From NCBI GenBank assembly GCA_958295665.1, contig OY282558.1:49297389-49361388 (forward strand): a DNA stretch of 64,000 nt, given 5' to 3'. Numbering within the stretch: position 1 is the stretch's first letter; the number at the start of each line of letters is the position of its first letter. Under the pieces are notes generated by a model. It made no database searches, had not been told where the DNA came from, and worked only from the letters and a program-made list of their open reading frames with translations. The stretch comes from Tipula vernalis. Lineage: Eukaryota > Arthropoda > Insecta > Diptera > Tipulidae. Positions 44,296 to 56,151 of this stretch are shown here, in pieces. Both the position numbers and the translations under genes were made by a program.

Positions 44296-46500
44296 TCACA
44301 CTTCTTGTAATTCGGCTTCAGTTTCATTGGTACTCTGATTTACCGCAATGGTTTTAAGGCTCAATTGTTCGTTTGGTTCCCAATTAGTGTTGAAAAAACA
44401 AATCGAAAAGACTGCCATGCATACAAAAAACAGAGCACTGCACAATAATAAAAATGCCATCAGCTTTAATCCACTTACATTATCATAATTTTCTATTGGA
44501 TTATAAACGCCGGATCTTAACAGTGCCATCCAACATCCTATTGCAACAGTTTTCAATTTAGGTTGGCTTTGTGTATATATAACGTATAATCCGGTTACTT
44601 CAATTAATGTTCGTCCAACTGCCATCGTTATTACAGGAAATAATAGCCACAGAACTGAAATCTCAAATGGACCGACTATAGTGGTAGATATAACGTCCGT
44701 ATATTCTTTATTTGAACCGACAGTCACAAAATATATACCTCCCATTTCAAAATGAAATGCTTCATTGCAATCATCCAGCGTTGTCCTCAAATAGGCTTGT
44801 ATTCTATAAACCCCTGGTGCAAAATATTGACAGTATTGCATACGAAGCTCACACTTATAATAATTAACGATGTTGCCTACATATCTTTGATCGATACTGC
44901 TTATTTTGTAAAATATAATCACATTGTTATATATATGAATTGAACAAATGATACAAACCTTTGGTAGCCCGGAATTTGGTCTTCCAACTGGCGTGATTGA
45001 TGAGCGGGTCATTTTACAAAATTCCTCTTTATTATTTTTAATTGGATCAAAGTAATCTGGATAAGGGTAAGCACAGATAAGCATTTCTACTTGACAGAAA
45101 ATGCTAAAAAAATTTTCTTCACAAACAAGCGTGGCTATATGATAAGAGAAATTCCATGAATACGATTCAGCCATTTGTACAACTTCGTACGCCGATTCTA
45201 ATTCGAATTTCATTAGCCTACATGATCGATTCGCCACATTAAAATTAGGAATTCTTGAAAAATTTGTTTCTAATGAATAACCATACCCACGGTGGGCGCA
45301 AGCAAGTAACCAAGATACGTTTGATTGTGATAATTTATTAGTGTACGGTTGAGTGACTATTTCTAACTTGAGAGTCGTAACGGCAGCGAAACACATCAAA
45401 ATACATCCAATTATAATCGCAATAAATGGACATGAGGTCAAACATTTCGAGTATTTCTTATAAAAAAAAGCGTAGAATATCGAAGCATATATCACAATAC
45501 ACCCAAGGTAAACAAAATGCACATAATCTCGATCGAAAATATACGATAAAATTTCCGGTGTTGTTAGGTACGCTTGCATAGGCCATTTAGTAACAATTTG
45601 TTGCTGAGAAATCCATACGATGACAAATGGCGCAATGATTATCAATATGTATACCATCTTCGTTGCGACAAATACTGGACTGATACGACTGCCGTACTGC
45701 GTTGAACTGGGATATTCAAAACTGTATTTGCTTATGTAAAATATTACTGAAAAATTAAAATGGCTTGTGATTTATTGTATAAGTTAAAATTTATTTTCTT
45801 TTGCAAATACTTACTTGAGCAAACAATCCCAAATGTGATCGAGATCACAATATTCTTCGCCATAAATTCCGTCCCGAAACATGAAGATATACATTTATTC
45901 GCATTGGGTGGAACATAATAAATTGATCCCAATTCACCTAATATAATTGATAGATAAGTAAACAAAAAGTATATGTATAATTCTGACGAGTATTTCGATT
46001 CATACTCGCCAGCTCCATACGACAATAGGCCAACTTGTAATAAACTGGAAACAACTGCGATCAAAATAGCTGAACTTGTTGTAACCGATCCATTGAATAT
46101 CCCCACCACAAACATCCATATGATTGAAAATATAAAAATTAACTGAAACTTATTGTCGACGATTTGAATTACAATTGACGCAGCCACTAGTGAAATAATT
46201 TCAGCAAGTGTAAAAATGTATAGAATATATTCGATTTCCCCTCGGAGTAAATCTGTTACCGAATGCGAATTGTCGAGCAAAAGGGCTGGAAATATAAGAT
46301 CTAATGAATTTTTTTTTTTTTTTTATTAATCAATATACGAACCTCGAACAATATTGTATCCTGTGAAGTGGCAAAATATGGCAGATACAGAAAATGGAAA
46401 AAGTCGACGTATGGTTGGCTTCTTAAACTAGAATTAATTATTTAAATTAATAAAGAAATAAAAATAAATTGTTTTTTTGAAAAAATCTTACGTTGACCAT
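44296..46500 (-). CDS. POT/SLC15-like peptide transporter relative, four exons, 671 aa
   Basis: Exons are 46500-46492, 46427-46343, 46285-45815 and 45746-44296. The introns (64, 57 and 68 nt) begin GT and end AG, and the joined frame is exactly 672 codons. The protein has about 12 membrane segments, with a cysteine-containing extracellular region of about 230 residues between segments 9 and 10, as in animal PEPT transporters. Similarity is clearest at segment 7 (family ALFDQQGSRW, here VWISQQQIVTKW) and segment 10 (family GEVMFSVTGLEFSYSQ, here GRTLIEVTGLYVIYTQ). Family members carry di- and tripeptides with protons across the plasma membrane. The segment-1 ExxER motif is replaced (SAIFCHFTGY), and the segment-10 Glu is Arg. 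The start at 46500 is the only in-frame ATG after the last upstream stop (46680). The substrate is unknown. Confidence 0.83.
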
Positions 46501-46689
46501 TGCTGGAGCTCTTTGATTTCGAACGGACGATATTCTTACTAAAACAAAGCTGGTTGCAATGAGCACTAGATAATTAAATGGTAAAATTTCGATTGATCGC
46601 CAACTAAGTTTTAAATTATTGAGTGGGAGTTTACATAAAATATTGTGACGGTGACACCTAGATTGTAATAGAACAAGTTAAATTAATAG

Positions 46690-46985
46690 TTCAATGTTTT
46701 ACCGTACTAAAATGGAATTTTTCATGATAAAATTGTTCTAAATGTTTCTACACTATTCTTACTGGAAAAGTCATGAACTTTCGAAGAAGTTTAGTTTGTG
46801 TATATAAAAAGGCGAACGAAGTCGAATTGGATTATTAGTTTTTGGTAAGCGGTAGTGTAAAGATTAAAAAGGAATTAAAAAGTGATTTAAAACGTGTTGA
46901 AGTGCGATTTAAAAATTATATAAGTGTACAGTAAAATTGTGTGAAAATTATAAAAAGTGATTTATGTAAGAAGAATAGCAATGGA
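46690..46985 (+). promoter_or_regulatory. Possible Gypsy LTR/leader with TATA box
   Basis: The plus strand has tatataaaaagg near 46801-46812, then a purine-rich leader with repeats of aaaagtgattta (around 46880-46960). It precedes plus-strand gag sequence (after the nested insertion) and could be that element's LTR end and leader. It also lies about 200-450 bp upstream of the transporter start on the other strand, so it could influence that gene. Limits are not defined. Confidence 0.35.
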
Positions 46986-47008
46986 TGTAGCCCCGCTACA
47001 TCCATTGC
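46978..47008. repeat. 14-bp perfect inverted repeat at an element junction
   Basis: Arms 46978-46991 (gcaatggatgtagc) and 46995-47008 are perfect reverse complements around ccc. The right arm is coding sequence of the minus-strand Gypsy integrase (KIAMDVAG); the left arm is a short inverted copy at the breakpoint. Confidence 0.85.
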
Positions 47009-48600
47009 AATTTTTTCGAATGGTGCTCCGACATTATATTGTTTCATGATTATATGGAATTTTTGGCCATAAAAATACTTATGGAAATGCTTGACACACT
47101 CCACTATAGCCAATCATTCTTTCCGTGTCACGCAGTAATTACGCTCCGGTTTTGATAATGTTTTGGAGAAGTACGCAATAACTCGTTCTTGGCGATTGGT
47201 TTCCTGTGATAACACACCTTCTATACCGTCATTACTTGCATCGGTGTCCAAAATAAATTTTACGTTGGGTATAGGGTACGCGAGGATTGGAGCGGCACAT
47301 AACCGTCTCCTTAGTTCCACGAATGCTTCCTCCTGGTCATTCTTCCATTTGAATGCCTTGTTCTTCCTGGTCAACTCGTGTAAACTCTTGGCGATGTTGG
47401 CGAATCCTGGCACGAAGCGTCTATAATAAGTGCACAATCCCAGAAAGCTTTGTAATTCGTGTAAATTTGTAGGCCTTGGCCAGTTCTTTACCGCGATCTT
47501 CTCTTCGTCGGTGTGAATTCCATTAGTCGTTACGAGATGACCCAAATATTTGACTTCAGTTCTGAACAGCTTACACTTCTTTGGACTTAACTTTAATCCG
47601 GCGGCCTGTATCTGTAAAACTTCTGCCAAGTTCCTTAGATGCTCGTCGAAATCCTTCCCCATAACGATGATGTCGTCCAGATATATTAGGCACGTCTTCC
47701 AATGTAATCCCTTTAATACGCGCTCCGTTAATCGTTCAAAAGTCGCGCATGCCAATAGCTGCTTTGTAAATCTAATGTCGAAAATATTCGAGCACCCGAT
47801 AATGTGTCTAATGTATCATCGATCCTTGGCAGAATCTTTCTAGGCCTCAGTAAGATCTTCGGTCCATTTCTGCATGAGTTGTCCTACCATTTCTTTCTGC
47901 CCTTGCATGTTGGCTTTTTCAATCGGACTTTTCTGTTCACACTTTACTATAGTTGAAACCTCGTTACATTTGCCAATGACTGTCCCTTTCTTGATGGTTT
48001 TCGTCTTATCTGAGAGATTTAGAGTCCTAATTGGTACTCTATAGTCGTTGTCTGGTTTAACTAGGGCTTTTCCGATTATAATTTCCTTAGCTCTGTTCTC
48101 CTCTTCGTTAGCTTCAACAACCAATAACCTAGGTGACCCAAAACCTCCCTCCAACCTTCCCCATCCGATCGTCTCGGAGTTCGGTGGCAGCTCCTCCCGA
48201 TGATCAATAATAATTCGCCTAGTAGTTGCTCCGGCACTGTTATATTGAAGTGGCAACTCGATGTGATCGTAAATTAAAACTCCTCGTCCAACATCCACAA
48301 CGAAGCCATTTCCCCTCATGAAGTCCATTCCCATAATGACTTCATCCACAATATCTGCAATCAGTACTTCGTGTTGGAAAAGAGTTCCTCCGATCTTTAT
48401 TTTCACGATCTTTTTGCCTTTTATTATTGAACTACCTCCAGTTGCTGTTTGTAACTTCAATCCATTAGCTGGTTGTATACCTTCATCGATCAGATCTTTA
48501 CTTGCGTCGCTGATCCACTTGCCTTGACATCATTTAGTTCTTTCTCGAGACGTTGAACCTCCGTTTTGACAAGTTGGACTTCCGTTTCTAATTTTTTGTT
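46992..48600 (-). pseudogene. Gypsy remnant (minus) with several internal deletions
   Basis: From 48600 the minus strand shows a gag-like coiled coil (KKLETEVQLVKTEVQRLEKE) and a protease C-terminal part (IIKGKKIVKIKIGG, EVIMGMDFMRGN). A linker to 47840 ends KWTEDLTEA. A deletion jumps into RT at RIDDTLDTLSGARIFSTLD, and another removes sequence up to ATFERLTERVLKGL. The active-site box IYLDDIIVMG, KYLGHLVTTNG, LGLCTYYRRFVPGF and the RNase H start FILDTDASNDGIEGVLSQ are present. After LAIVECVKHFHKYFYG the sequence jumps to integrase NVGAPFEKIAMDVAG and ends. At least three deletions make it a compact, non-functional derivative. It is nested in a plus-strand Gypsy. Confidence 0.87.
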
Positions 48601-49420
48601 GGCAAAGGAATGGTTAGACAGTTTAGGAGAAGTTGAAAATACATGGAAGAAGTGGAAAGACATTTTGATCGAGAATTTTCCGGTTAGTAACGTGATAACT
48701 ATTCGTCGACAGAAAGCAGAGAGTTATAAAAGGGCACGTGGTATGGACAAAAAGCTTGCGCTGTGTAACAGGGCAAGCATGGTTCACAGTGAAATTATAG
48801 AGCGACTCGTAGAAGAGGAAATATCAAAATCCTGCACAATTGTTACTAGATCTAAAGGAGGCGAGTTACACATTTAACGGTAGTGCAAATGGTGCTAATG
48901 GGGTAGCGAGTAGTGACAGACCTCATGCAAATAACCGAAACACGACTTTTGCGAATAAAACATTTAACAATCCGAATGAACCAAGTAGACGAAACGAGGG
49001 AAACTATAGCGGCACGCATAATTTTAAGCAACTGCAACCCAGCTCTATGCATCAAAATAATCAAAATGACAGTCCTCAAGATTTACGACCAGGTGTATCT
49101 GGTCCAACAAAAATTAAATGCTTTAATTGTTTCAAAGAAGAACATTTTATGAGAGCTTGTCCCGATAAAAATAAAGCAAACGTAACTCACGTTCATGGTG
49201 ATACACATCAAAAATATTTTAAATCTGCGGTAGTTTTGGGAAACAAGATCGAATGTTATATAGAGTTAGGAAGCAGTTGCACCATTTTGCGGAGATATGT
49301 AGCTGAAAAGTGCAATATTAACTATTACGAAGATACGAATTTAAACAAACTTACGGACTATGGAGGCGGATTCGTTCAACCCATAGGTAAAGCATGTGAA
49401 TGCAAATTACAATGAACGGC
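48600..49420 (+). pseudogene. Gypsy gag fragment (plus) with CCHC knuckle and protease start
   Basis: The plus strand starts within a capsid domain (AKEWLDSLGEVENTWKKWKD, NFPVSNVITIRRQKAESYKR, LALCNRASMVHSEIIE). It shifts frame near 48860 into an Asn-rich linker, then a knuckle CFNCFKEEHFMRACP, and HQKYFKSAVVLGNKIECYIELGSSCTIL, where the protease active site would be. In related gag-pol proteins this position reads D(L)GSS or DTG; here ELGSS. The frame ends at a stop at 49413. Upstream capsid sequence was displaced by the minus-strand Gypsy at 46992-48600. Confidence 0.77.
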
Positions 49421-49645
49421 TGGTGCTCTTATGTTTATCAGAGTTGACCCATATCATTACCAATTCAAAACATAAAGAATCATTTCCGGCCCTCTAAGAT
49501 CTTAGGAGATAGACTCTAAAATATTAAAAAATTATAATGAATTTATATGGAACCATTTGGAAGCTGGCCGATTGTGCAAATTACAATGAACGGCTGGTGC
49601 TCTTATGTTTATCAGAGTAGACCCATATCATTGCCAATTCAAAAG
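49398..49645. repeat. Direct duplication of about 70 bp, 176 bp apart
   Basis: The phrase tgcaaattacaatgaacggc plus the following 50 bases (to ccaattcaaaa) occurs at 49398-49468 and at 49574-49645, with two differences. The first copy overlaps the end of the gag-protease frame. Confidence 0.85.
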
Positions 49646-49819
49646 ACAGAGATCACAGAAAGGGTTCACTGACGTGTGGAAAACATGTTGCCAATTGAAA
49701 TCATGATAAACTATGGAAAAAGTTCAAAGAATAGAATAGAAAAAGGACCTGAAAGAAAAAAGTACAAGTACGAATGCTTCTTGAATGTATTGACAGTGGG
49801 GGAGGATTACACCTTACAG

Positions 49820-50268
49820 TCAAGGCGGTCCAAAAAGCTTATTATACAAATATATTGGCCAGACAAGGTAATCTAAATAATGAGAACGATGACACCCTGT
49901 GATAGATTTGGCTAAGGTTGTGATTGGCTCGCCTAAATTTTTAAAGAAAGTATTCATCGCACAAGAATTAAGAAATATTCGTAGTTTGCTTAAGGTTGTT
50001 TTCGAAGTAGCCGAAAAAATAGGAGCACAATACGTAATCTGAGAAACTATTAAAGCTTTCACTAGCCTAATTCTAATCTCTGGTATAGTGCAAATTTAGC
50101 CGCAATATAAAGTCTACTATGAATACCATAAACTCTTTCAGAAATCATATTAATCTTGATGTTATTACAAATTGCCCAATTACTGATAGTGTCTAAGGCT
50201 GCGTTTATACGTTTGGACACAACAATTTTGGCAAAGCAAAGACACATTATAAAAGAAATTTTACCCAT
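49820..50268 (-). pseudogene. LINE RT thumb/C-terminal fragment
   Basis: Two minus-strand frames read RINAALDTISNWAICNNIKINM, and then SQITYCAPIFSATSKTTLSKLRIF. The first resembles the RT thumb pattern 'IN..L..I..WA..N.L.IN..K' and the second the following 'Y..P.......L..LQ' stretch of CR1/Jockey-like LINEs. A frame change near 50062 separates them. The RT active site is not included. Confidence 0.6.
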
Positions 50269-52024
50269 CTCAATGTTTACATGGTAAGGATCTGTACAGG
50301 TACTACAGCCCTCTCTGAGGGCTACCTGTATAATAAACTATTTTTCAATAAATGATAAGCAATTTGTGATTTCATAATTTTCTGAATGGTTTTAGATAAC
50401 TTGGAAGCAGGAATGGTATCAGCTTCTTTCTAAAACTAGACGGCTAAAATTGACAGGAAGTAGCTGGGGTTTTAGTATAAATAAATTCTATGGATTAATA
50501 ACGTTACTAATCCATAGAATTTCTGCTGTTTGGAAACGAGTATTGGAATCTTTGTTCCATACACTACCATACAAGATATTCATGTTAAGCAAAGTTAGTC
50601 TCTCTTCCTACTAGGAGCAGAGGAAGTGTACCCATACTTAAACATATTAGGATTTATTTGTAGGAGGATACTTAGATAGAAGATTGGATTAAAAGTTCAA
50701 TTATGTTGGTTCTTCCTAACTTTCAAACGACTCTTGTAGCCTTGTGTGCATTACTAAAAAAAAAAAAAAAAATTACTTACACCCTGTACATACATATAAA
50801 TGTAGAATTCAACTTTCGCTTAAGAATTATAAATAGCAAATCCGTATTTGTAGCGAATATCAATTTGTTAAATAAAACATAACAAAAATACAGTGGCGAC
50901 AACCATAAGTAGACGCGCTAAAATCCAATCCAATCATTTAAGTACTACAACGGTGCGTATATGTAAGGGGTATGCGATCACTGAAATGCTTTATGTATGT
51001 CAAAAATAACAATAAGTCACGTTTATGCCACAACGTTACACATAGTTAATCATATCGCTTTATGTACTTGTTCCTATTGTATGTATAAGCAAATGTACAA
51101 CATACAACAACATAAAAACTACTTTGCATTTCTCTTTTTTTTTTTTTTTTGTTATGTTTTTATTTTGCACAACATAAGAAACTCATAAAAGATTCTATTT
51201 AAGAAAATGTTTCCAGTCCATTTGAAGATTTATTGCCCATTGTTATTTGTCATTGACTTAAAATTGATTTGTTTGTTTATTTAGAATTATTTGGTTTCGG
51301 AATTTAGAAACGTCTTACTAATATTTTGTTTATGCGATTTAATTAATTTGCTGTGCGCACATTTCCAATATTTTTGTTTTTTGTTTTATTTACCTAATCC
51401 CACGGCTTGTGTCTTAAATATTATATGTATGAGATTTATTTTAAACCAATATTACTTAATCAAAACTATTATTAAAGCAATTATTTGCTTTTAAGTTAAG
51501 AAAATATAATTCGATTACATAATTAGTTTGTATGGGTAAATTATGAATGAAGATAATCTAAATTGAATGAATATAGCGTTGTAGGCGCGCACTCATTTGC
51601 AAGATCAAACGAATCACTTTTAATTAATTGTGTAACAAACATTAATTGGATAATGACTACCGGGCTAATTTTTTTATGTATATCGGCGATGTGTGGATGT
51701 GGGAAAATAGCATTGCATACCTTTTTGAAATTCGACAATGTCAATTGAGTCCCTCAATCTCAAGTAAAAGGTGCGATCATTAATTTTTCATAAAACGTTA
51801 AAGTGTCACGCAATTTAATGATTTATTTATGTGCGCGCAAATTTATTATTATTGTCTAGTTGCGCGATCAAGGCGTTGAAGTTCATTAAAGATTTGTTTA
51901 CCTAATCGTTGATCGTATATCACATTAACATAACAATTTGTTTTGTAATTAAAGTCTGTAATACATAAATAATATTCTACGTAATAATAAGATAGGTTTC
52001 GTCGTTACTTCTGCCTCGGTAGTA
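50269..52024. other. Spacer with a possible LTR end
   Basis: There is no supported gene. Near 50868-50905 the sequence ttaaataaaacataac, a few A's and cagtggcgacaacc resembles an LTR end followed by a TGGCGAC-type primer-binding site, but no partner LTR was found. A 19-base A tract lies at about 50757-50772. Confidence 0.35.
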
Positions 52025-54313
52025 TCTATATATATAAAAATGGATCGTGGTTTGTTCGGATGCTTAAAACTTAAAAACGACTGTACCAAATTGGATACTT
52101 CCTTCTGCGAGTTGGTTCGTAATTGCTAAGCGAAGGTTTTGGAAAAAAGAAAAGTCGAAACATTATCAACAGGTGGCGCTGTAGGCGCACATTTCGTTTT
52201 TCAGTTCAATTCAATTACAGTTCAACAGGTGTTTCAACCCTATAGGCGGTTATTCCGTTTGAAAGCTCAGCATATTATTTGTTCTTTCTGATTTGATAAT
52301 TTGAGCTGTGCTATAACGGTTAAATGATTTTCCGATATTTTTATCATTTTTCATTGATTTTTCGAGTGAAATAGTTTACATAGAAGAAGAGATGTTCGTG
52401 CTCGGCAAATAATTGATGAAGCAAGATCACAATGTGTGACTATTGTACGACAACGTCGACAACAACAAATTATTCCGGTAAACATTGAACGTGCAGCCTT
52501 TCGATATGAGCAAAACATTCAATACAGTGTGCCCGCATCAGTTCAATTCGGTCAGATGTCTGTCGTTTGTCAGCATTGCAGTGCAGTTAAGTTTGAGAAA
52601 AAACCGCCTGGATTGTGTTGCGTGAGCGGCAAGGTGAAATTGCCAGAGTTGCTTCCATCACCAGAGCGCTGCGCACGCTGCTTTACTGTGAATCTCCTAA
52701 TTCGAACCATTTGTTGCAACACATCAAGATGTATACAACGATTGTTTTCAAATGACGTCGTTTGGTGGTGAAATTGTAAATGAACGAATTTACAATCCAA
52801 CATACAAGGTAATTTCACCAACATCAGCAATGAATGCTAATACTGGATGAATGCTGGATCGCTATTGCCGCCAGATCAAGAACCCAAATAACTGCAAATA
52901 TACTTTCTTTAATACAACGAAAAAAGAAATAGTTCAGCAATTGCTCATCATGAGCTCATCAAACTGTTTACGACTTCGTTGGAACAGATGCCATCCGATG
53001 ATTACGGCATTGTTATAAAAGCAGATAAACGACCAGCAGGAACTCATGAACGACAATACAATGCACCTAGAGTTAGTGAAATATCAATTGTTGTTGTTGG
53101 TGAAAATTTGGAGTCGCGTGATATAGTCATCAAATGCCGAACTGGAAATGCACTACAGCGAATAAGTAAGATACATCGATCGTATGACGCACTGCAATAT
53201 ACGCTTATGTTCTGCCGTGTGGTAAAGATGGATATCACGGCCAATCGCTAGTAGAAAAAAAAACACTTTTGATTGTTACTTCATAAATTGTAAATTTTTA
53301 GGGGTCGAGACAAATAAAAACTTTTACGCATATCGAATGATGATTCGCCAAAACATTGCCAACCAGTTACTGAGATATCGCCGATTGCTACAACAATATG
53401 CAGTTGATATGTGCATACATTAAAGTTGAGACTCAATTACATTAGATTCAATCAGGCTAAGTCGCGATCTGAAGAATATATTCACTTGTGATGTTGGTCG
53501 ACTCACAATTTTGCCATCGAGACACATGCACGATTACTCCCAGGACGCGATGACCTACGTGCGCAATTATGGACGGCGAGATTTGTTTGTGACGTATACT
53601 TGCAATCCAAAATGGCCAGATGATTACGCAGTTATTGCACCAAGCGATCGTCACGACGTTACAGCACGATTGTTTAAACAAAAACTCAAATGTTTAATGA
53701 ACTTCATTGCGAAACAACGTGTATACGGTTCTGAATTGTACTGTTTTAGAATTACACCAGACCAAATTAATGACATCATTTCCGCCGAAATTCCTGATCC
53801 TGAGATAGATCCAGAGTTGCACGAAGTGGTGAAGACCAATATGCTCCACGGACCATGCGGACGTGCTTTTATTTCGGAAACTTAAACTGGAAACGATGGA
53901 TATCCCTTCTATCGATGTCGCTCACCAGATGACAATGGAAGAACATTCATCACTCAATTGAAAGGAGCGGATATCGTGGTTGACAACACATGGATCATGT
54001 CATATTCGCCAATATTGTCTAAAGCATTTAAAACACATATCAATGTTTAGTATTGCAGTTCGGTGAAATCGATTAAGTATGTTTGAAAATACGTCAATAT
54101 TATCGTCAATTACGTAAATATTATTGCGTCATCTGTTAACGATCGATAATTTTCGATCAAAAAAACAAATTTCGGATGGAATCGTGCGAATGCTCAAAAT
54201 TAATTCAATCAAAAAATCTATTTTGGGCAAAACGAAGTTTGCAATTTCTATAAATGACCAACACCTAGATTTGATCGAAATCGTTATTGGTCAAATTAAC
54301 TTCCTTCCCCTAG
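52025..54313 (+). mobile_element. Helitron, degraded
   Basis: The 5' end TCTATATATATAAAA follows an A at 52024, as expected for Helitrons, which start TC and insert between A and T. Coding remnants of the Rep-helicase protein run from about 52383 to 54090. A candidate 3' end is CTAG at 54310-54313 followed by T, with a TGACCAA/TTGGTCA pairing about 15-50 bases upstream. The 3' end is less certain than the 5' end, and the helicase half is missing. Confidence 0.72.
52383..54090 (+). pseudogene. Helitron Rep N-terminal protein, HUH segment deleted
   Basis: The first piece (to 52771) reads RARQIIDEARSQCVT, AAFRYEQNIQYSVPASV and the zinc cluster CQHCSAVKFEKKPPGLCC. A second (52979-53251) matches the Helitron-like N domain (YGIVIKADKRPAGTHERQYN, VVVGENLESRDIV, HRSYDALQY). 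A third (53511-53885) has [35 protein letters not shown] and [10 protein letters not shown], then jumps to [20 protein letters not shown] and NMLHGPCG. The segment between CF and ITPDQ normally holds the H-x-H catalytic metal site of the rolling-circle nuclease and is missing. Later sequence (DGYPFYRCRSPDDNGRTF, PILSKAFKTHINV) is broken by stops. Helicase motifs are absent. Confidence 0.88.
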
Positions 54314-54754
54314 TAAGCTGAATAAGTTATGGCATAATCGATCACAACTCTTCGTCTGAGGAAGTGTTTCAATTTTTTTTTTTTTTTTTTTTTTTGCACT
54401 GGCCAATTTTGTTCAGGCTGGATAAGAAATTTAGAGCCAGCAAACCAGTGGCTATCTGTAGCAACATTCGGTTACGACTTCCATTCGGTAGCTTCTTCTA
54501 TAACATTATTTCTGTTGGTTTTTAATAGGGAACCACTAACCTTCTCGAGAATTTTTATTTTAATGTTTTTCGATACAACAGTTGAGAGCTTACTGACTCG
54601 ACGAAAATAGAAAATTATACAAAACAAAATAAATATTTATAAAAGTAACTGTAAGTCTTTAACCAAAAAATTCATTCTTAATTCTCTCTTTCTCATTAAC
54701 ACACTCCCCCGCATTGAACTGCCAAAGTTCAATTACGAAATAATTGATTCAATT
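54314..54754. other. Spacer between Helitron and BEL #2
   Basis: A T tract of about 26 bases lies at 54370-54396. No coding frame was recognised. The right part may hold the BEL 3' untranslated region. Confidence 0.4.
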
Positions 54755-55882
54755 AGTAGAACCGCTACACCGGTAACTGTAATCCTGAGCACGCGAACAT
54801 TCCCGTCTTTATCGGGTCATCTTTAAGAAGAACTAAAGTTCCAACTGCGATGTTGTTGCTCTTCACCATCCATTTTGTTCTAGACTGCAGTGCTACAACG
54901 TATTCCTTGCGAAATCTCTTCTAAAATTGCTGGATTATCCATTCCAATCTTTGGTACATTTTAATGCGATTAACATTAAACTCGTTATTTGGTAACTTTG
55001 GTAACGGTGTTGGCGGTTCGCCATATAGAAAATGCCCTGGCATCAGGGGTTCTATAAAGGGGTAATTGGCCTGGAATTGATAATAGCAGCAACTTGCTTA
55101 ATGACTGTGAGCAATTCATCATTCGTAACCTTAGTACAGCCTATAACGTTCCAAATGAGTCGCTTAGCGATTTTAATTGAGGCTTCCGGTAACCCACCGA
55201 AGTTTGGTACGTTTTATCATGGTCGATCCTTCACTTAGCATTATTTTAACTTCACGGAATTGGTTGGCCGTTCTTAGGAAATTACTAGCATTATCTGAGA
55301 AGATCTTAATGACCTTACCTCGATCCGCGATGAATCTTTTCAATCCCCGAATGAACGACTCTGTTGACCCTGGGACCCTACAGTGGATATGATGACGCAC
55401 AGTCAATGGTCCTGAAAAATCCACTCCAGTGATAGCAAAAGGGCGAGTATTTCGAAACTCCAAACGGTCTTCTGGTATGTCGTCCATTATCTGCTTCATC
55501 AATTTTGGCTTCATGCTGTAACACCACACACATTTATGTACGACACTTCTTACTTGGATTAATCCACATATCGGCCAGTATGTTGCGCGAACTGAGGTCA
55601 AAACAATATGAGGGCCACATAGGGATGTTTTTTAGGCAGTAAAATTTGATGCTTCGAGTCGTATTCGATGTGAGCTCGTTTTAAACGACCACCAACTCTA
55701 ATCAGCCAGATCTCGTCTAGAAATGGCGTGAGATTCTTTAAAATACTGTTACCGGTCATAGCACGTTTTTCTTGTAAAAATGCATAATCATCAGAAAATA
55801 TGGCCTTATGAATTGACCGGATAAATACATTTTCAGCCTCTGTCTCGTCAGCTAACGTAGGTGGCGAGATGCCTGCATACAT
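54755..55882 (-). pseudogene. BEL/Pao #2 integrase
   Basis: The 55882-55598 frame holds the pre-integrase region (RAMTGNSILKNLTPFLDE, GGRLKRAHIEYDSKHQILLP). After a frame change, ATYWPICGLIQVRSVVHKCVWC supplies the zinc-binding cysteines and ITGVDFSGPLTVRHHI the first catalytic Asp. About 20 residues are deleted before GLKRFIADRGKVIKIFSDNASNF, which carries the second Asp. Further toward 54755 the C-terminal family motif PGHFLYGEPPTPLPKL and the end VGTLVLLKDDPIKTGM can be read in a shifted frame. The catalytic Glu region (GGL.EA) is present only in damaged form (WVTGSLN-like). Confidence 0.82.
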
Positions 55883-56151
55883 ATCACTTGATGGTGATAA
55901 ACTTTTTTTGCTGCTTGTGATTCAACACTCCACCTTTGTTCTGCTGAGTTTGCAATTAGTGCAAATTTTATTGCACGTTTCTCGGGAATTGCGTCGAATG
56001 GTTCAGTTGAAATTGCGAATGGCGCTTATTGTTGAATGTCTAATTGAAGAAAGGTGGGATCGCTAAACCAACGATCGGATCGAGCTATCTCTGTTGGAAG
56101 CATGCCGCGACTCACTCAATCAGCAGGATTCTGCTAATTCTGCTGTATTAT

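Noticed and set aside
46501..46677. N-terminal extension of the transporter upstream of 46500
   Set aside because: The frame is open but has no ATG. The ATG at 46500 gives an N-terminus of normal length for the family.
48318..48527. Plus-strand frame within the minus Gypsy
   Set aside because: It is a shadow of the protease segment on the other strand.
54310..54313. CTAG as a definite Helitron 3' terminus
   Set aside because: It is kept only as a candidate. The upstream hairpin is weak and the helicase half of the element is missing, so the true end may be elsewhere.
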